From: Paracoccus sp. MA
GTDB lineage: Bacteria; Pseudomonadota; Alphaproteobacteria; Rhodobacterales; Rhodobacteraceae
Reading direction: 5' to 3'
Assembly: GCF_020990385.1 (NCBI RefSeq)
Contig: NZ_CP087598.1
Coordinates: 1,780,001 to 1,844,000 of the forward strand
DNA length: 64,000 bases
Below, in pieces: positions 45,250 to 54,737 of this stretch; position 1 is the stretch's first letter, and the number at the start of each line of letters is the position of its first letter. The translations under genes were made by a program, and so were the position numbers. A model generated the notes under the pieces. That model was not told the DNA's origin, searched no databases, and saw only the letters and a program-made list of their open reading frames with translations.

Positions 45250-46608
45250 ATGACCCCCGACCTGCCGCGCGGGATGACCCGCGCCACCGTCGCCACCGGC
45301 ACGCATCCGGGCTACATGCCCGGCTTCGGCAACGATTTCGAGACCGAGGCCCTGCCCGGCGCCCTGCCGCAGGGCCAGAACAGCCCGCAGAAATGCGAAT
45401 ACGGGCTTTATGCCGAGCAGCTGTCGGGCACCGCCTTCACCGCGCCGCGCGGCCAGAACGAGCGGACCTGGTGCTATCGCATCCGGCCCTCGGTCCGCCA
45501 TACCGGCGATTTCGCGGTGATCGATCTGCCCCATTGGAAGACGGCGCCGAACCTGCGCGACGACATCGTCAGCCTGGGCCAGTATCGCTGGGATCCGATC
45601 CCGGTCCCGGAGGAGGAGCTGACCTGGATCACCGGCATGCGCACCATGACCACGGCCGGCGACGTGAACATCCAGGTCGGCATGGCGTCGCATGTCTACC
45701 TGGTCACGCGGTCGATGCAGGATGAATATTTCTTCTCGGCCGACAGCGAATTGCTGGTCGTCCCGCAAGAGGGCCGGCTGCGCTTCTGCACCGAACTGGG
45801 GGTGATCGACCTGGAGCCGAAGGAGATCGCCATCCTGCCGCGCGGCCTGGTCTATCGCGTCGAGGTGCTGGAGGGCCCGGCCCGCGGCTTCGTCTGCGAG
45901 AATTACGGCCAGAAGTTCGACCTGCCGAACCGCGGCCCGATCGGCGCCAATTGCCTGGCCAATCCGCGCGACTTCAAATGCCCGGTCGCCGCCTTCGAGG
46001 ACCGCGAGGCGCGCTCGCGCGTGGTGATCAAGTGGTGCGGCCGGTTCCACGAGACCTGGATCGACCATTCGCCGCTGGACGTGGTGGCCTGGCACGGCAA
46101 CTATTGCCCCTACAAATACGACCTGCGCACCTATTCGCCGGTGGGCGCGATCCTGTTCGACCATCCCGATCCGTCGATCTTCACCGTGCTGACCGCGCCC
46201 TCGGGGCAAGAGGGGACGGCGAATATCGACTTCGTGCTGTTCCGGGAACGCTGGATGGTGGCCGAGCATTCCTTCCGCCCGCCCTGGTATCACAAGAACA
46301 TCATGTCCGAACTGATGGGCAACATCTACGGCATCTACGACGCCAAGCCGCAGGGCTTCGCGCCGGGCGGCATCAGCCTGCACAATTGCATGCTGCCGCA
46401 TGGCCCCGACCGCGACGCCTTCGAGGGGGCCTCCAACGCGGAACTGAAGCCCGAGAAGCTGGAGGAGACCATGAGCTTCATGTTCGAGACCCGCTTCCCC
46501 CAGCACCTCACCGAATTTGCCGCACGCGAGGCCCCGATGCAGAAGGACTATATCGAGGTCTGGAACCGGCTCGAGAAGAAGTTCGACGGAACGCCAGGCG
46601 TGAAGTGA
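45250..46608 (+). CDS. hmgA: Homogentisate 1,2-dioxygenase
   Basis: 452 aa from the ATG at 45250 (GAGGAGG upstream). Opens the ring of homogentisate to maleylacetoacetate. N-terminal [19 protein letters not shown] is the family signature; the iron ligands are His348 and Glu354 in [12 protein letters not shown] and His384 in LPHGPD. First gene of hmgA-fahA-maiA. A 129-bp gap with a GC-rich hairpin separates it from fahA. Confidence 0.97.
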   Translation: MTPDLPRGMTRATVATGTHPGYMPGFGNDFETEALPGALPQGQNSPQKCEYGLYAEQLSGTAFTAPRGQNERTWCYRIRPSVRHTGDFAVIDLPHWKTAPNLRDDIVSLGQYRWDPIPVPEEELTWITGMRTMTTAGDVNIQVGMASHVYLVTRSMQDEYFFSADSELLVVPQEGRLRFCTELGVIDLEPKEIAILPRGLVYRVEVLEGPARGFVCENYGQKFDLPNRGPIGANCLANPRDFKCPVAAFEDREARSRVVIKWCGRFHETWIDHSPLDVVAWHGNYCPYKYDLRTYSPVGAILFDHPDPSIFTVLTAPSGQEGTANIDFVLFRERWMVAEHSFRPPWYHKNIMSELMGNIYGIYDAKPQGFAPGGISLHNCMLPHGPDRDAFEGASNAELKPEKLEETMSFMFETRFPQHLTEFAAREAPMQKDYIEVWNRLEKKFDGTPGVK

Positions 46609-46737
46609 GGCGCACCGGGGGTCCGGGGACCCCGAAGGCCGGGCGTTTCACACTCGTCGCCGGCTGGTCCTCGAACCAGTGGCGCACCAGCCGGCAACCC
46701 CCGTGGGATATTTTCACAAGAAAGAAGGAAGATGCGC

Positions 46738-47943
46738 ATGGCCTTGCTGCGGTCTCGGGTGGAAAGCGCCAATCGGCCGGACTGCCCCTTTCCCCTGAAC
46801 AACCTGCCCTACGGGGTGTTCTCCGTGTCGGGCGATGCGCCGCGCTGCGGGGTGGCCATCGGCGACCTGATCCTCGACCTGGCCGAATGCGAAGCGCGCG
46901 GGCTGGTCGATGCGGGCGGGGCGTTCGCGCAGCCGGCACTCAACGGCTTCATGGCGCTTGGCCGGGCGCGTTGGGACGCAGTGCGGGCGCGGCTGACCGA
47001 ACTGCTCGCCGAGGGCGCGACGCCAGACCTGCCGCTGGTCGCCATGTCTGATGCGCAGATGCACCTGCCGATCCGGGTCACGGAATTCACCGATTTCTAC
47101 GCCTCGAAGAACCATGCCTTCAACGTCGGCGTGCTGTTTCGCGGCCCCGAGAACGCCCTGCCGCCGCAATGGACGCATATGCCCATCGGCTATAACGGCC
47201 GGGCGTCCTCGGTCGTGGTCTCGGGCACGCCGATCCGCCGTCCGATGGGTCAGTTGAAGGGCGAGGCCGGGCCGGAATGGGCGCCTTGCCGCAGGCTGGA
47301 CCTGGAACTGGAGCTGGGCGCCATCGTGGGGGCTGACAGCACCATGGGCGAACGCATCAGCGTCGATCAGGCCGAGGACATGATCTTCGGCTATGTGCTG
47401 CTGAACGACTGGTCGGCGCGCGATGTGCAAGCCTGGGAATACCAGCCGCTGGGGCCGTTCCAGTCCAAGGCGCTCGGCACCACCATCGGCGCCTGGATCG
47501 TGACCCAGGCGGCGCTGGAGCCGTTCCGCTGCCCGGGGGCCGAGCGGGCGAACCCGCTGCTGCCCTATCTGCAGGAACGCTGCCCCGGCCTTTACAACCT
47601 GAAGATCGGCTGGACCATGAACGGCCAGGTCATGGGGCAGACGAATTACAACGTCATGTATTACTCCAGCGCCCAGCAGCTGGCGCATCACACCAGTTCC
47701 GGCTGCCCGATGCGGGTCGGCGACCTCTTGGGCTCGGGCACGATCTCGGGGCCGGGCCGCGAGCAGACCGGGGCGCTGCTGGAGATGACCGGAGGCGGCA
47801 AGGCGCCGGTCACGGTCAATGGCGAAAGCCGCACCTTCCTCCAAGACGGGGACGAGATCGGGCTCTTTGCCGAAGCACAAGGTGATGGCTACCGCATCGG
47901 CTTCGGCCCCTGCACCGGCACTATCCTGCCGGCGCAGCCATGA
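46738..47943 (+). CDS. fahA: Fumarylacetoacetase
   Basis: 401 aa. Two ATGs are close together (46732 and 46738); the second has the better spacing from AAGGAA. Hydrolyses fumarylacetoacetate to fumarate and acetoacetate. N-terminal SH3-like domain, then the catalytic FAH domain with the metal ligands in EFTDFYASKNHA, LDLELELGAIV and LLNDWSARD, and SGTISGPG near the C-terminus. Overlaps maiA by 4 bp (ATGA). Confidence 0.96.
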   Translation: MALLRSRVESANRPDCPFPLNNLPYGVFSVSGDAPRCGVAIGDLILDLAECEARGLVDAGGAFAQPALNGFMALGRARWDAVRARLTELLAEGATPDLPLVAMSDAQMHLPIRVTEFTDFYASKNHAFNVGVLFRGPENALPPQWTHMPIGYNGRASSVVVSGTPIRRPMGQLKGEAGPEWAPCRRLDLELELGAIVGADSTMGERISVDQAEDMIFGYVLLNDWSARDVQAWEYQPLGPFQSKALGTTIGAWIVTQAALEPFRCPGAERANPLLPYLQERCPGLYNLKIGWTMNGQVMGQTNYNVMYYSSAQQLAHHTSSGCPMRVGDLLGSGTISGPGREQTGALLEMTGGGKAPVTVNGESRTFLQDGDEIGLFAEAQGDGYRIGFGPCTGTILPAQP

Positions 47944-48587
47944 GCGTCGTGCTGCACGACTATTGGCGCTCCTCGGCCTCCTATCGGGTGCGGATCGCGC
48001 TGGCGCTGAAGGGCATCGCCTATCGGCGGGTGGCGGTGGATCTGGTCGCGGGCGAACAGCGCGGCGCGGCGAACCTGCGGGTCAACCCGCAAGGCCTGGT
48101 GCCGGCGCTGGAGATCGACGGCCGGGTGCTGACCCAGTCGCTGGCGATCATCGAATATCTGGAGGAGACCCGGCCCGAACCGGCGCTGCTGCCCGAAGGT
48201 GCCGCGGCCCGCGCCCATGTCCGGGCGCTGGCCCTGGCCGTGGCCTGCGATATCCATCCGGTCTCGAACCTGCGGGTGCTGGATCGGGTCGAGGCCCTGG
48301 CCGGGTCCGAGGCGCGCGCCGCCTGGAACCGCGAGAACATCGCCCGCGGCCTGGAGGCCGTCGAGCGGCTGCTGGACCATCCGGGCTTCGCCGGGCGGTT
48401 CTGCCATGGCGACCGGCCCGGCATGGCCGATTGCGTGCTGATCCCGCAGATCTACAACGCCCGCCGCTGGGGGGTAAATATCGACGCCTTCGCCAGGATC
48501 CAAAGGGTCGAACAGGCCTGCAAGACGCTCATCGCTTTCCGCACGGCGTTTCCTGAAAATGTCACGCCGCAGCAAGCGCGGGGCTGA
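47940..48587 (+). CDS. maiA: Maleylacetoacetate isomerase (zeta-class GST)
   Basis: 215 aa. Thioredoxin-like N-terminal domain with the zeta-class motif WRSSASYRVRIAL, then NPQGLVPALEIDG and QSLAIIEYLEETRPEP, and a helical C-terminal domain with FCHGDRPGMADCVLIPQIYNA (cited by position 160-180). Uses glutathione to isomerise maleylacetoacetate to fumarylacetoacetate. The last gene of the homogentisate operon; IS66 remnants begin about 25 bp after its stop. Confidence 0.95.
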   Translation: MSVVLHDYWRSSASYRVRIALALKGIAYRRVAVDLVAGEQRGAANLRVNPQGLVPALEIDGRVLTQSLAIIEYLEETRPEPALLPEGAAARAHVRALALAVACDIHPVSNLRVLDRVEALAGSEARAAWNRENIARGLEAVERLLDHPGFAGRFCHGDRPGMADCVLIPQIYNARRWGVNIDAFARIQRVEQACKTLIAFRTAFPENVTPQQARG

Positions 48588-48610
48588 ACTCTGCAGACAG
48601 TTGCATCCTT

Positions 48611-49705
48611 TATGCCCAGCAATGGGCGACGGTAATCGGCGTGCCACCTGTCCGGGAGGGGCGCGTCAAGGGTTGTAGCCGGTGTAGCCATCGAGCTGCA
48701 GGATGCCGTCACAGCCCTGCAGGATACACTCTGCATTCTCGCCCGCGCGGCCCGGGGCTGAGAGCAGACCACGCCGGGCGGGTCCTCGCCGCCCCAGGGG
48801 CGGTCATCGCGGGCGAGCGCCCAGAAATATCCGGTCTTTGTCCGTCCCGCGCCCCGGGTCCAGCACCGGGGCGGTGGTTTCGTCCATGAACAGCTTGACC
48901 CCGATCGCCCCAGATGCTCGGCCAGCCGGTCCACCACGGGCTTCAGGTGGAACGCAGCCTTGCCGACCCAATCGGCCAGCAGGGCGCGGTGCAGCTCAAG
49001 GCCCGCCCGCGCCAGGATCTGGCTTTGGCGGTATAACGGCAGATGGTCCGCATACTTGGCTTCGCCAGCACATGGGCGAGCGTCGCCTCGGTTGGCAGCC
49101 CGCCCGCGATCAGATGCGAGGGCGCGCTCGCCATTCGGCTTGAACCGATGGCGCCTTCAATGGCTCGCCCTGCGTCACCCCGTCGGTGCAGGTCCGGCAA
49201 GCATATTTCGGGCGCAGGGTGACGATGACGCGCAACTGCGCCGGCACGATGTCCAGGCGCTCCGAGCGGTCTTCGCCCATCTTGAGCATGACACCGCAGC
49301 CGCGTCGCCATTGTCGCTCGGACCAATGGCGCTCCCAATAGCGACCAGATCAGGCTGTCGGGCTCGATGACTTCCTCGAGGCGGGGCAGCGTGGCCGGCA
49401 GGTTTCCGATGGTGCGCCTGGGCGCGGGCCTGGTCGCCCCCGCTCTCTGCTTTGGCTGTGCGTGTTTCCTTCTCGGCCTCGACCTCGGCCAGCGCGATGG
49501 ACAAGTCCTCGAAGGCCAGCTGCCGTTCATCCTCGGTCAGCTTTTCCGACCGCTTGCCATGCAGGGCGTGGTTCAGCTCGGCGATCAGGTGCTCTTGCCT
49601 CCGGGTGATTTTCGTCAGTGCCGCCACCTGCTCCATCAATGCCTGAACCGCCGCGCGTTGCGCGGTCGGGATGGCGGGCAGATCAAGAGCGGGGATGGCC
49701 TGCAT
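48611..49705 (-). pseudogene. tnpC: IS66 transposase tnpC remnant
   Basis: Starts at 49705 (MQAIPALDLPAIPTAQRAAV) with the IS66 N-terminal coiled region LNHALHGKRSEKLTEDERQL, then loses frame after about 90 codons. Further pieces appear in other frames: RRLEEVIEPDS (zinc-finger region), GRTKTGYFWALARDDRPWGG and GILQLDGYTGYNP of the catalytic domain, and finally TVAHCWA before the sequence stops matching at about 48611. At least three frameshifts and a C-terminal truncation; not functional. Confidence 0.8.
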
Positions 49706-49759
49706 GGCCTGACGCTATCATCAAACTCCAGAAAAATCATGCAAAACCAAATGGTTGAT

Positions 49760-50149
49760 TCACTCTGCCGCAGCCGGCGGGCACACGTCCAACGCCTTGA
49801 CGCGGCGCCAGTCCAGACCGGCAAACAGCGCCTCGAATTGCGCATGGTTCAGCGCCATTACCCCGTCCTTGATCGCGGCCAGGTGAAGGTCGTGTCCTCC
49901 AGCCGCTTGTAGGCCATCACCAGACCGGTACCGTCCCAATATAAAGGTTTCAGCCGGTCTGCCCGGCGCGAACGGAACATCGAGCCATGATGCGCCACTG
50001 GTTCGAGCACCATGGCGAGGGACCATGCCGGTAAAGGGATCCTTGCGCAGCAAGGCTGACACCAGCGCAGCCAGCCCGTCATGCCCCTTCCTGAAGTCGA
50101 CGGGCCTGGTCGCGACCATGACCCGCACCCGGTTCGACGGGAACATCAT
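49760..50149 (-). pseudogene. tnpB: IS66 Orf2 (tnpB) with frameshifts
   Basis: Begins MMFPSNRVRVMVATRPVDFRKG, the TnpB signature. The central RADRLKPLYWDGTGLVMAYKRLE lies in another frame, and ALNHAQFEALFAGLDWRRVK is back in the first, so two compensating indels break the gene. Confidence 0.8.
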
Positions 50150-50504
50150 GGGCCGGTCGCCAAGGCACGCACGACCGAGGCAATCCGATCCGCCGTAGCC
50201 CCGGTTTCCAGGCGGATCACCACCGCGCCGGCGACAATCTCGGGGCGTACCGCGGCACCCGCGTCTCCCCCCAGGCCTCATCAACCGGGTCGACCGGCGC
50301 AGGCAGAACCAGATGCCCTTTCCGCGCCAGCGTCCGCCACGATGACACATGGTTTACCGGCAAGCCGTGCCGGCGTGCCACTTCATTCACCGTTGCCCCC
50401 GGCAGCAGCGTTTCCGCCACAATCCGCGCATTTACCTCATCCTGCCACTTCCGGTTCCGACGACCTCGGCCGCCGACCGGGAGAACCTCCAATGCAGCAT
50501 CCAT
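50146..50504 (-). pseudogene. tnpA: IS66 Orf1 (tnpA) with a frameshift
   Basis: The HTH part is intact (RKWQDEVNARIVAETLLPGATVNEVARRHGL, positions 18-48) but homology shifts frame near 50230; the rest reads IVAGAVVIRLETGATADRI in another frame and ends at 50146-50148, overlapping the tnpB start. Confidence 0.75.
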
Positions 50505-50553
50505 GGAGAAACTCCGTCCTCATCATCATGACGGTAACCGTCCGGCCTGACCG

Positions 50554-52052
50554 CTACCCGTTCCATCGCCAGGGCAGCAGGTCGTCGACCTTGGTGATCC
50601 TGTAGTCTGGGATGCGGGCGATGGTGTCGGCGAGCCAGGCGTGGGGATCGATTGCGTTGAGCTTGGCGGTTTCGATCAGCGTGTAGGCGATGGCAGCTGT
50701 CTTGCCGCCCGCTTCTGATCCGAAGAAGAGGTAGTTCTTCCGCCCGAGGGCTATGGCGCGCATTGCGCGTTCGGCGGCGTTGTTGTCGAGCTCGAGGATG
50801 CCGTGATCAAGGTAGGGGGCAGGCGCTCCATGCGAGTTAGCGCATAGCGGATGGCGGCCGCGAGTGGGGATTTACCCGAGATCGTGGTGAGCTGCATGGC
50901 CAGCCAGACCTCGAGATCGTCGAAGACCGGGGCGGCATGGGCGCGGCGGAGTTGCGCGCGAGGGTCAGGCGGCGAGCCTCGGGCCTCCTTCTCGACGGCG
51001 TAGAGCTGGGCGATCCGGGCGATGGCCTCTTCGGCGATGGGGGACGCCTGCGACCGGTGGATGTCGACGAACTTGCGCCGGACATGAGCCATGCAGGCAA
51101 CTTCGCGGATGGCTCCGGAGCGATAGAGGTCCTCGAACCCGGCATAGCCATCGGCATGCATCCAGCCGCGGAACCGGGCGAGGTGATCCTTGGGGTGCTG
51201 GCCCTTCCGGTCGCCGGAGAACCGATACCATGCCGCTGGTGGAGCATCCCCGCCCCAGGGGCGCTCGTCACGGGCATAGGTCCAGAGCCGCGCGGTCTGG
51301 GTCTTGCCGGTGCCCGGCGCCAGCATCTGAACGGGCGTGTCATCCACGAAGATCGCTTCGGCCGACAGGACATGGCGCCCGATGGCCTCGGACAGCGGTT
51401 CCAGCAGGGCGGTGGTCTTGCCGACCCAGTCCGCCAGAGTAGAGCGGTCGAGGTCGATACCTTCGCGCTCGAAGATCTGGCTCTGGCGATAGAGGGGAAG
51501 ATGGTCGGCATATTTACTGGCCAGGACATGGGCCAGCAGGCCAGGCCCGGGACGGCCGCGCTCGATGGGGCGCGTCGGCAGCGGGGCCTGGACGAACCGT
51601 TCGCAGCAGGCGCAGGTCAGCCGGGGCCGCACGATCCGGTTCACGATGAAGCGTCCCGGCACATACTCCAGCTCTTCGGTCACATCCTCGCCGATCCGGC
51701 GCAGCCGCCCGCCGCAATCGGCGCAGGCCTCGGCGCCCGGGGTCAGTTCCACTTCCATCCGCGGGATGTGATCCGGGATCGGCCGGCGCTTGGGGCGGTC
51801 CTTCTCCTCGATGTCCGGCAGCTTCATCCGCGCCGTCATCGCGGCAGCGGCGATCTCGCTGGTCTCGAGCGCCAGTTGCAGCTGCTCGGCCGTCTCCGAC
51901 GAGGCTCCGAACCGCTGCGCCCGGTGCCCGGCCAACTGGTGGCGCAGCTTCTCGATCAGGATCGCCTGCGCCTTCACCTCGGCCAGAAGCCGCGCGGTGA
52001 AGCTGCGAAGCTCCTCGGGGTCGTCCGGCAGGGTCAGGGTGTGATCGAGCAT
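50554..52052 (-). pseudogene. tnpC: IS66 transposase tnpC, one frameshift near the C-terminus
   Basis: Reads continuously from 52052: DUF4096-like leader, ACADCGGRLRRIGEDV and TCACCERF zinc-binding pairs, then the DDE domain with AIFVDDTPVQML, DGYAGFEDL and CMAHVRRKF. Near 50805 one base is missing: the peptide derails after MERLP, while the expected YLDHGILELDNNAAERAMR (third catalytic acidic residue) and the tail to PWRWNG run in the next frame to 50554. A single indel, so decay is recent. Confidence 0.85.
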
Positions 52053-52111
52053 GGGAGAAGTCTATCTCACGGGATTCCTTGTGGGAATCCTGCGATTGCA
52101 TGCCCCTTGGA

Positions 52112-52229
52112 TTAGCCTGCCGCCAAGGGCCTCCAGGTCCGCTCCGGCGCGCGCCAGTCGATCCCTTCCAGGAGCATCGACAGCTGCGCCGGCGTCAGCG
52201 CCACCTTCCGGAGCGGCTGGAGCGCGAAT
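52112..52229 (-). pseudogene. tnpB: tnpB C-terminal fragment of IS66 remnant 2
   Basis: The frame ALTPAQLSMLLEGIDWRAPE followed by a short tail and stop at 52112-52114 matches the end of IS66 Orf2. Everything upstream is missing. Confidence 0.75.
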
Positions 52230-52281
52230 GCAAAAGGCCTCCCGGAGGAGGCTTAAGTAGCTGTAATATAAGGAATTTCTT

Positions 52282-52328
52282 GGTTGCGGGGGTAGGATTT
52301 GAACCTACGACCTTCAGGTTATGAGCCG
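52282..52328 (-). other. 3' half of tRNA-Met(CAU), probable attachment site
   Basis: On the minus strand the sequence runs from the anticodon loop CTCATAA through the anticodon stem, variable loop, a paired T-arm (GTAGG-TTCAAAT-CCTAC) and the acceptor strand to an encoded CCA (end at 52282). The 5' half (D-arm and acceptor 5' strand) is absent, so this is not a working gene. Tyrosine-recombinase elements that use tRNA 3' ends leave exactly such a copy at the far end of the element. The orientation implies chromosome to the left and the element to the right (52329 onward). Confidence 0.75.
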
Positions 52329-52656
52329 GGCAACACATACCTGAAAGGTTCGTTCCAATTCAAACGGTTGGCAGAAGTAGGACGAAAATCCGTGATTTCT
52401 TAGACCGTTGATGAGCGTCATTGATTGGCAACAGAGCACGATTCGTGGCTTCCAGCGACTCTCGACGGCAGGTACCGGTTGAGGTGGCGTTGAGGTGGAC
52501 ATGCCGACGAACGTGAAAGCACAATCATCCCGTCGAAGATCCAGACACGATCGCTTCGCAACAGCTGTCCACCTGCTTAAGGCTAAGAGCGGCAAAGGAA
52601 ATCATCGGCTTAACTCGGCATTTTCTTCCTCTTACACAAAGCTCAAGAACGCTCAG
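52329..52656. other. Non-coding stretch at element edge
   Basis: About 330 bp between the tRNA-Met fragment and the HEPN gene's stop codon. No gene, terminator or repeat was recognised. Base composition falls in GC toward the HEPN gene. Confidence 0.4.
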
Positions 52657-53301
52657 CTACGCAGCGCGCTTATACGCCTCTGTAACAGCGGCGTTCAGTA
52701 TGTCATTCTTGAAGTGTCGCATCAAATCCAAGACATCATCCGCCAAGCCACTGAAATCACTAGATTTAAGATCAAGGTATTCACCATGCGCAATCTTATT
52801 TCGACGATCAACAAGACTCGAATCAATTAAGTTGAACTTCGTCTCATACGGGGAGGTTAAAACTCCTACCGATTTAGCAATATTCTCAAAAACACCAGAT
52901 GAAAGATTCGACTCTGTATTGATTGCCCCAGACAGCTTGAGTATCGCAACCTGGCCGAGAGCTCCCCTGATAAAGTCCACTGCCTCAATATTTGGTCCCG
53001 CCTTTCTTGAGGTCACTACGGTATTTAACTTTCCCTTAAGGCCAAATACAACAAAACATGTCGTCAACTCCTCATAGCGCAAACCGCGATTGGAGACGAA
53101 TTCTAAGTATAACTCTGCGGATTTCTTAATGAACCCCTCCCAATGCGCGTAAAGAAGTGCTACGCCAGCTCGGGTAAAGGCTTTGGCTCCCGCTCCCCCC
53201 TTTGCGGCCTCAATCTTGAACGTGCTGATCTCCTTTATGCGCCATCCAAGTTCTTGATCCATCGCATCCTGCAGGTTGGTAAGCGTTCGGACTTCTGCCA
53301 T
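52657..53301 (-). CDS. HEPN-domain protein (MAE_28990/MAE_18760-like), putative RNase effector
   Basis: 214 aa. An all-alpha protein whose C-terminal half carries VDRRNKIAHGEYLD, the R-x4-6-H active site of HEPN RNases, and whose N-terminal half has FTRAGVALLYAHWEGFIKKSAELYLEF, the segment typical of the MAE_28990 family. HEPN proteins cut RNA in toxin-antitoxin, abortive-infection and other defence systems. The DUF262 gene ends 7 bp upstream on the same strand, so they form a two-gene operon. GC is clearly lower than in the neighbouring genes, indicating horizontal transfer. Confidence 0.75.
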   Translation of the reverse strand: MAEVRTLTNLQDAMDQELGWRIKEISTFKIEAAKGGAGAKAFTRAGVALLYAHWEGFIKKSAELYLEFVSNRGLRYEELTTCFVVFGLKGKLNTVVTSRKAGPNIEAVDFIRGALGQVAILKLSGAINTESNLSSGVFENIAKSVGVLTSPYETKFNLIDSSLVDRRNKIAHGEYLDLKSSDFSGLADDVLDLMRHFKNDILNAAVTEAYKRAA

Positions 53302-53308
53302 ACCAACC

Positions 53309-54415
53309 TCAGGGCTTGATTAGCGCTTCTGCGATGGGGAGCAGTTTCGTTAGCCGCGTAGTACCCCTCACCCCAGCACCTGAGTTTTCAGAGAAAGTCG
53401 GATCATTATTCAGCGACTTGGCTTTCTCAGTTATCTTTTCACAACGGTCTTTAGATTGCATCAAGTCGTAAGCAGCGAGGTTTTTTGACAAACCACTGGC
53501 AAGGACTTCGAATATTGACATCAGGAATTTTCCTGAGAAAATCTGCCCATCCCATCTTTGGAATGCGCTTTCACCAAGCGCTTCATTTAGGAAATCAAAT
53601 GTCCGAATGAATACTTGCTCCTCGGCATTCCTATCAAAAGCAGCGTCGCTCGCCAATTCGATCATTGCCCCGTCAAGGTACTCATGGACGTCGAGGCCGC
53701 TCTGGTACGGGATATTCCGAAATGCAAGAAAGCGCAGCACAAGTTCGACCCCCGCCTGCGCCTCAATCGCTGATGCTGTTTGACGAGTTGTTGCGATGAA
53801 TGAAGGGGTCTTTGACAATCTAACCAGCCAATCGAAGAATGTGTTATCGATCGAGACTGCGATACTGTTCCGCACCTCCTGCGGACTCAGATCTGCCCCC
53901 CCGGTGTTTAACCGTTGGAACAACTCATATTTGGCTGTAGGTGAACTTCCCGCCTGGAGTATTTCGACACGAATACGCGCTCGTTTAATCCACAGCTGGG
54001 TGCTGGTTCCCAGGCCATCCCCAACACCTTCTGCCGACTCGTTCCAGCGCTTGCCACTTAGGCTTGGAAGAAATTTTGTCCCGTTTAGAACGAGCGGGCC
54101 GAGCAGCACCGCACGCTCACCCTTGAGATCACCAGTAAGCTGAAGGATGGTGGATATGCGCTGGAGACCATCAATGAGCTCCCATACACCCTTTTCGTCC
54201 TGATGGACAAAGATAGGTGGAAACGGTATGCCTAAAATAATAGACTCAACGAAACGAGTTTTTCGTTCATCATCCCATCTAAAGAGTCGTTGAAACGCGG
54301 GCGCAATAACGAGCTCATCATTCCTGTATAGATTAATTACTTCCCCGATTGACATGTCATAGCCGTCAGTCACAACCCGCTGCCGGGCCACACTTATCTC
54401 TTCTTGTAATCCCAT
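53309..54415 (-). CDS. DUF262 (GmrSD/ParB-like N-terminal) protein
   Basis: 368 aa. The DUF262 core is present: MSIGEVINLYRNDELVIAPAFQRLFRWDDERKTRFVESIILG (residues about 20-62), then PPIFVHQDEKGVWELIDGLQRISTI with the conserved DGxQR motif, a ParB-like nuclease/NTPase feature, and FQRLNTGGADLSPQEVRN further on. It lacks the C-terminal DUF1524 HNH domain of full GmrSD restriction enzymes; its length (368 aa) suits the stand-alone form. It probably senses a trigger or controls the adjacent HEPN RNase. AT-richer than the surroundings. Confidence 0.78.
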   Translation of the reverse strand: MGLQEEISVARQRVVTDGYDMSIGEVINLYRNDELVIAPAFQRLFRWDDERKTRFVESIILGIPFPPIFVHQDEKGVWELIDGLQRISTILQLTGDLKGERAVLLGPLVLNGTKFLPSLSGKRWNESAEGVGDGLGTSTQLWIKRARIRVEILQAGSSPTAKYELFQRLNTGGADLSPQEVRNSIAVSIDNTFFDWLVRLSKTPSFIATTRQTASAIEAQAGVELVLRFLAFRNIPYQSGLDVHEYLDGAMIELASDAAFDRNAEEQVFIRTFDFLNEALGESAFQRWDGQIFSGKFLMSIFEVLASGLSKNLAAYDLMQSKDRCEKITEKAKSLNNDPTFSENSGAGVRGTTRLTKLLPIAEALIKP

Positions 54416-54737
54416 AACGGTCTGTCCTCAGAGGCACCTCGTTGGTATCCTTGAACATCTTCTCTGCCTTTTCCAGTCTAATCGCGCATGTGGTTCGAAC
54501 CCCAGCGTTCGCGGAGGATCTTCTGGGATCGGTGAAAACGGTGCCCCCTGCTCTCCCTCAGTGAAACTTGGTCATCGCACTGCTGATTGGCAGAACAGTG
54601 GTCATCGGCTCGAGGCCGGAACGCCCCTCCCCGCCTCACTTCCGGTCTCCGCCTCCTTTCCGGTCCTCCCGCCATGCTTGCCTTGATCCGGGCGCGAATC
54701 CACGCCTCATGTCAGGACGAGCAAGACGGAGGGATGC
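54416..54737. other. Intergenic region upstream of integrase and DUF262 genes
   Basis: 322 bp between divergent DUF262 and integrase genes. No further gene recognised; it should contain both promoters. No clear -35/-10 pair could be singled out. Confidence 0.35.

Larger units (their letters stand above)
48611..50533 (-). mobile_element. IS66-family remnant 1 (tnpA, tnpB, tnpC all disrupted)
   Basis: The usual tnpA-tnpB-tnpC order is present on the minus strand but every gene carries frameshifts and tnpC is cut in the DDE domain (ends after VAHCWA). The downstream terminal repeat is lost. A second IS66 copy abuts the other end near 50534. Confidence 0.75.
50534..52229 (-). mobile_element. IS66-family remnant 2 (tnpC plus tnpB tail)
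   Basis: Contains a nearly full-length tnpC with one frameshift and the last about 38 codons of tnpB; tnpA is absent. GTAACCGTCCGGCCTGAC at 50534 resembles an IS66 terminus (GTAA start). The tnpB side is truncated at about 52229, close to the tRNA fragment. Confidence 0.7.

Noticed and set aside
52282..52328. A functional tRNA-Met gene
   Set aside because: Only the 3' half is present; the sequence diverges just upstream of the anticodon loop, so no D-arm or 5' acceptor strand exists.
52495..52830. 111-aa open frame on the + strand before and across the HEPN gene
   Set aside because: No ribosome-binding site or family features, and it overlaps the HEPN coding region antisense.
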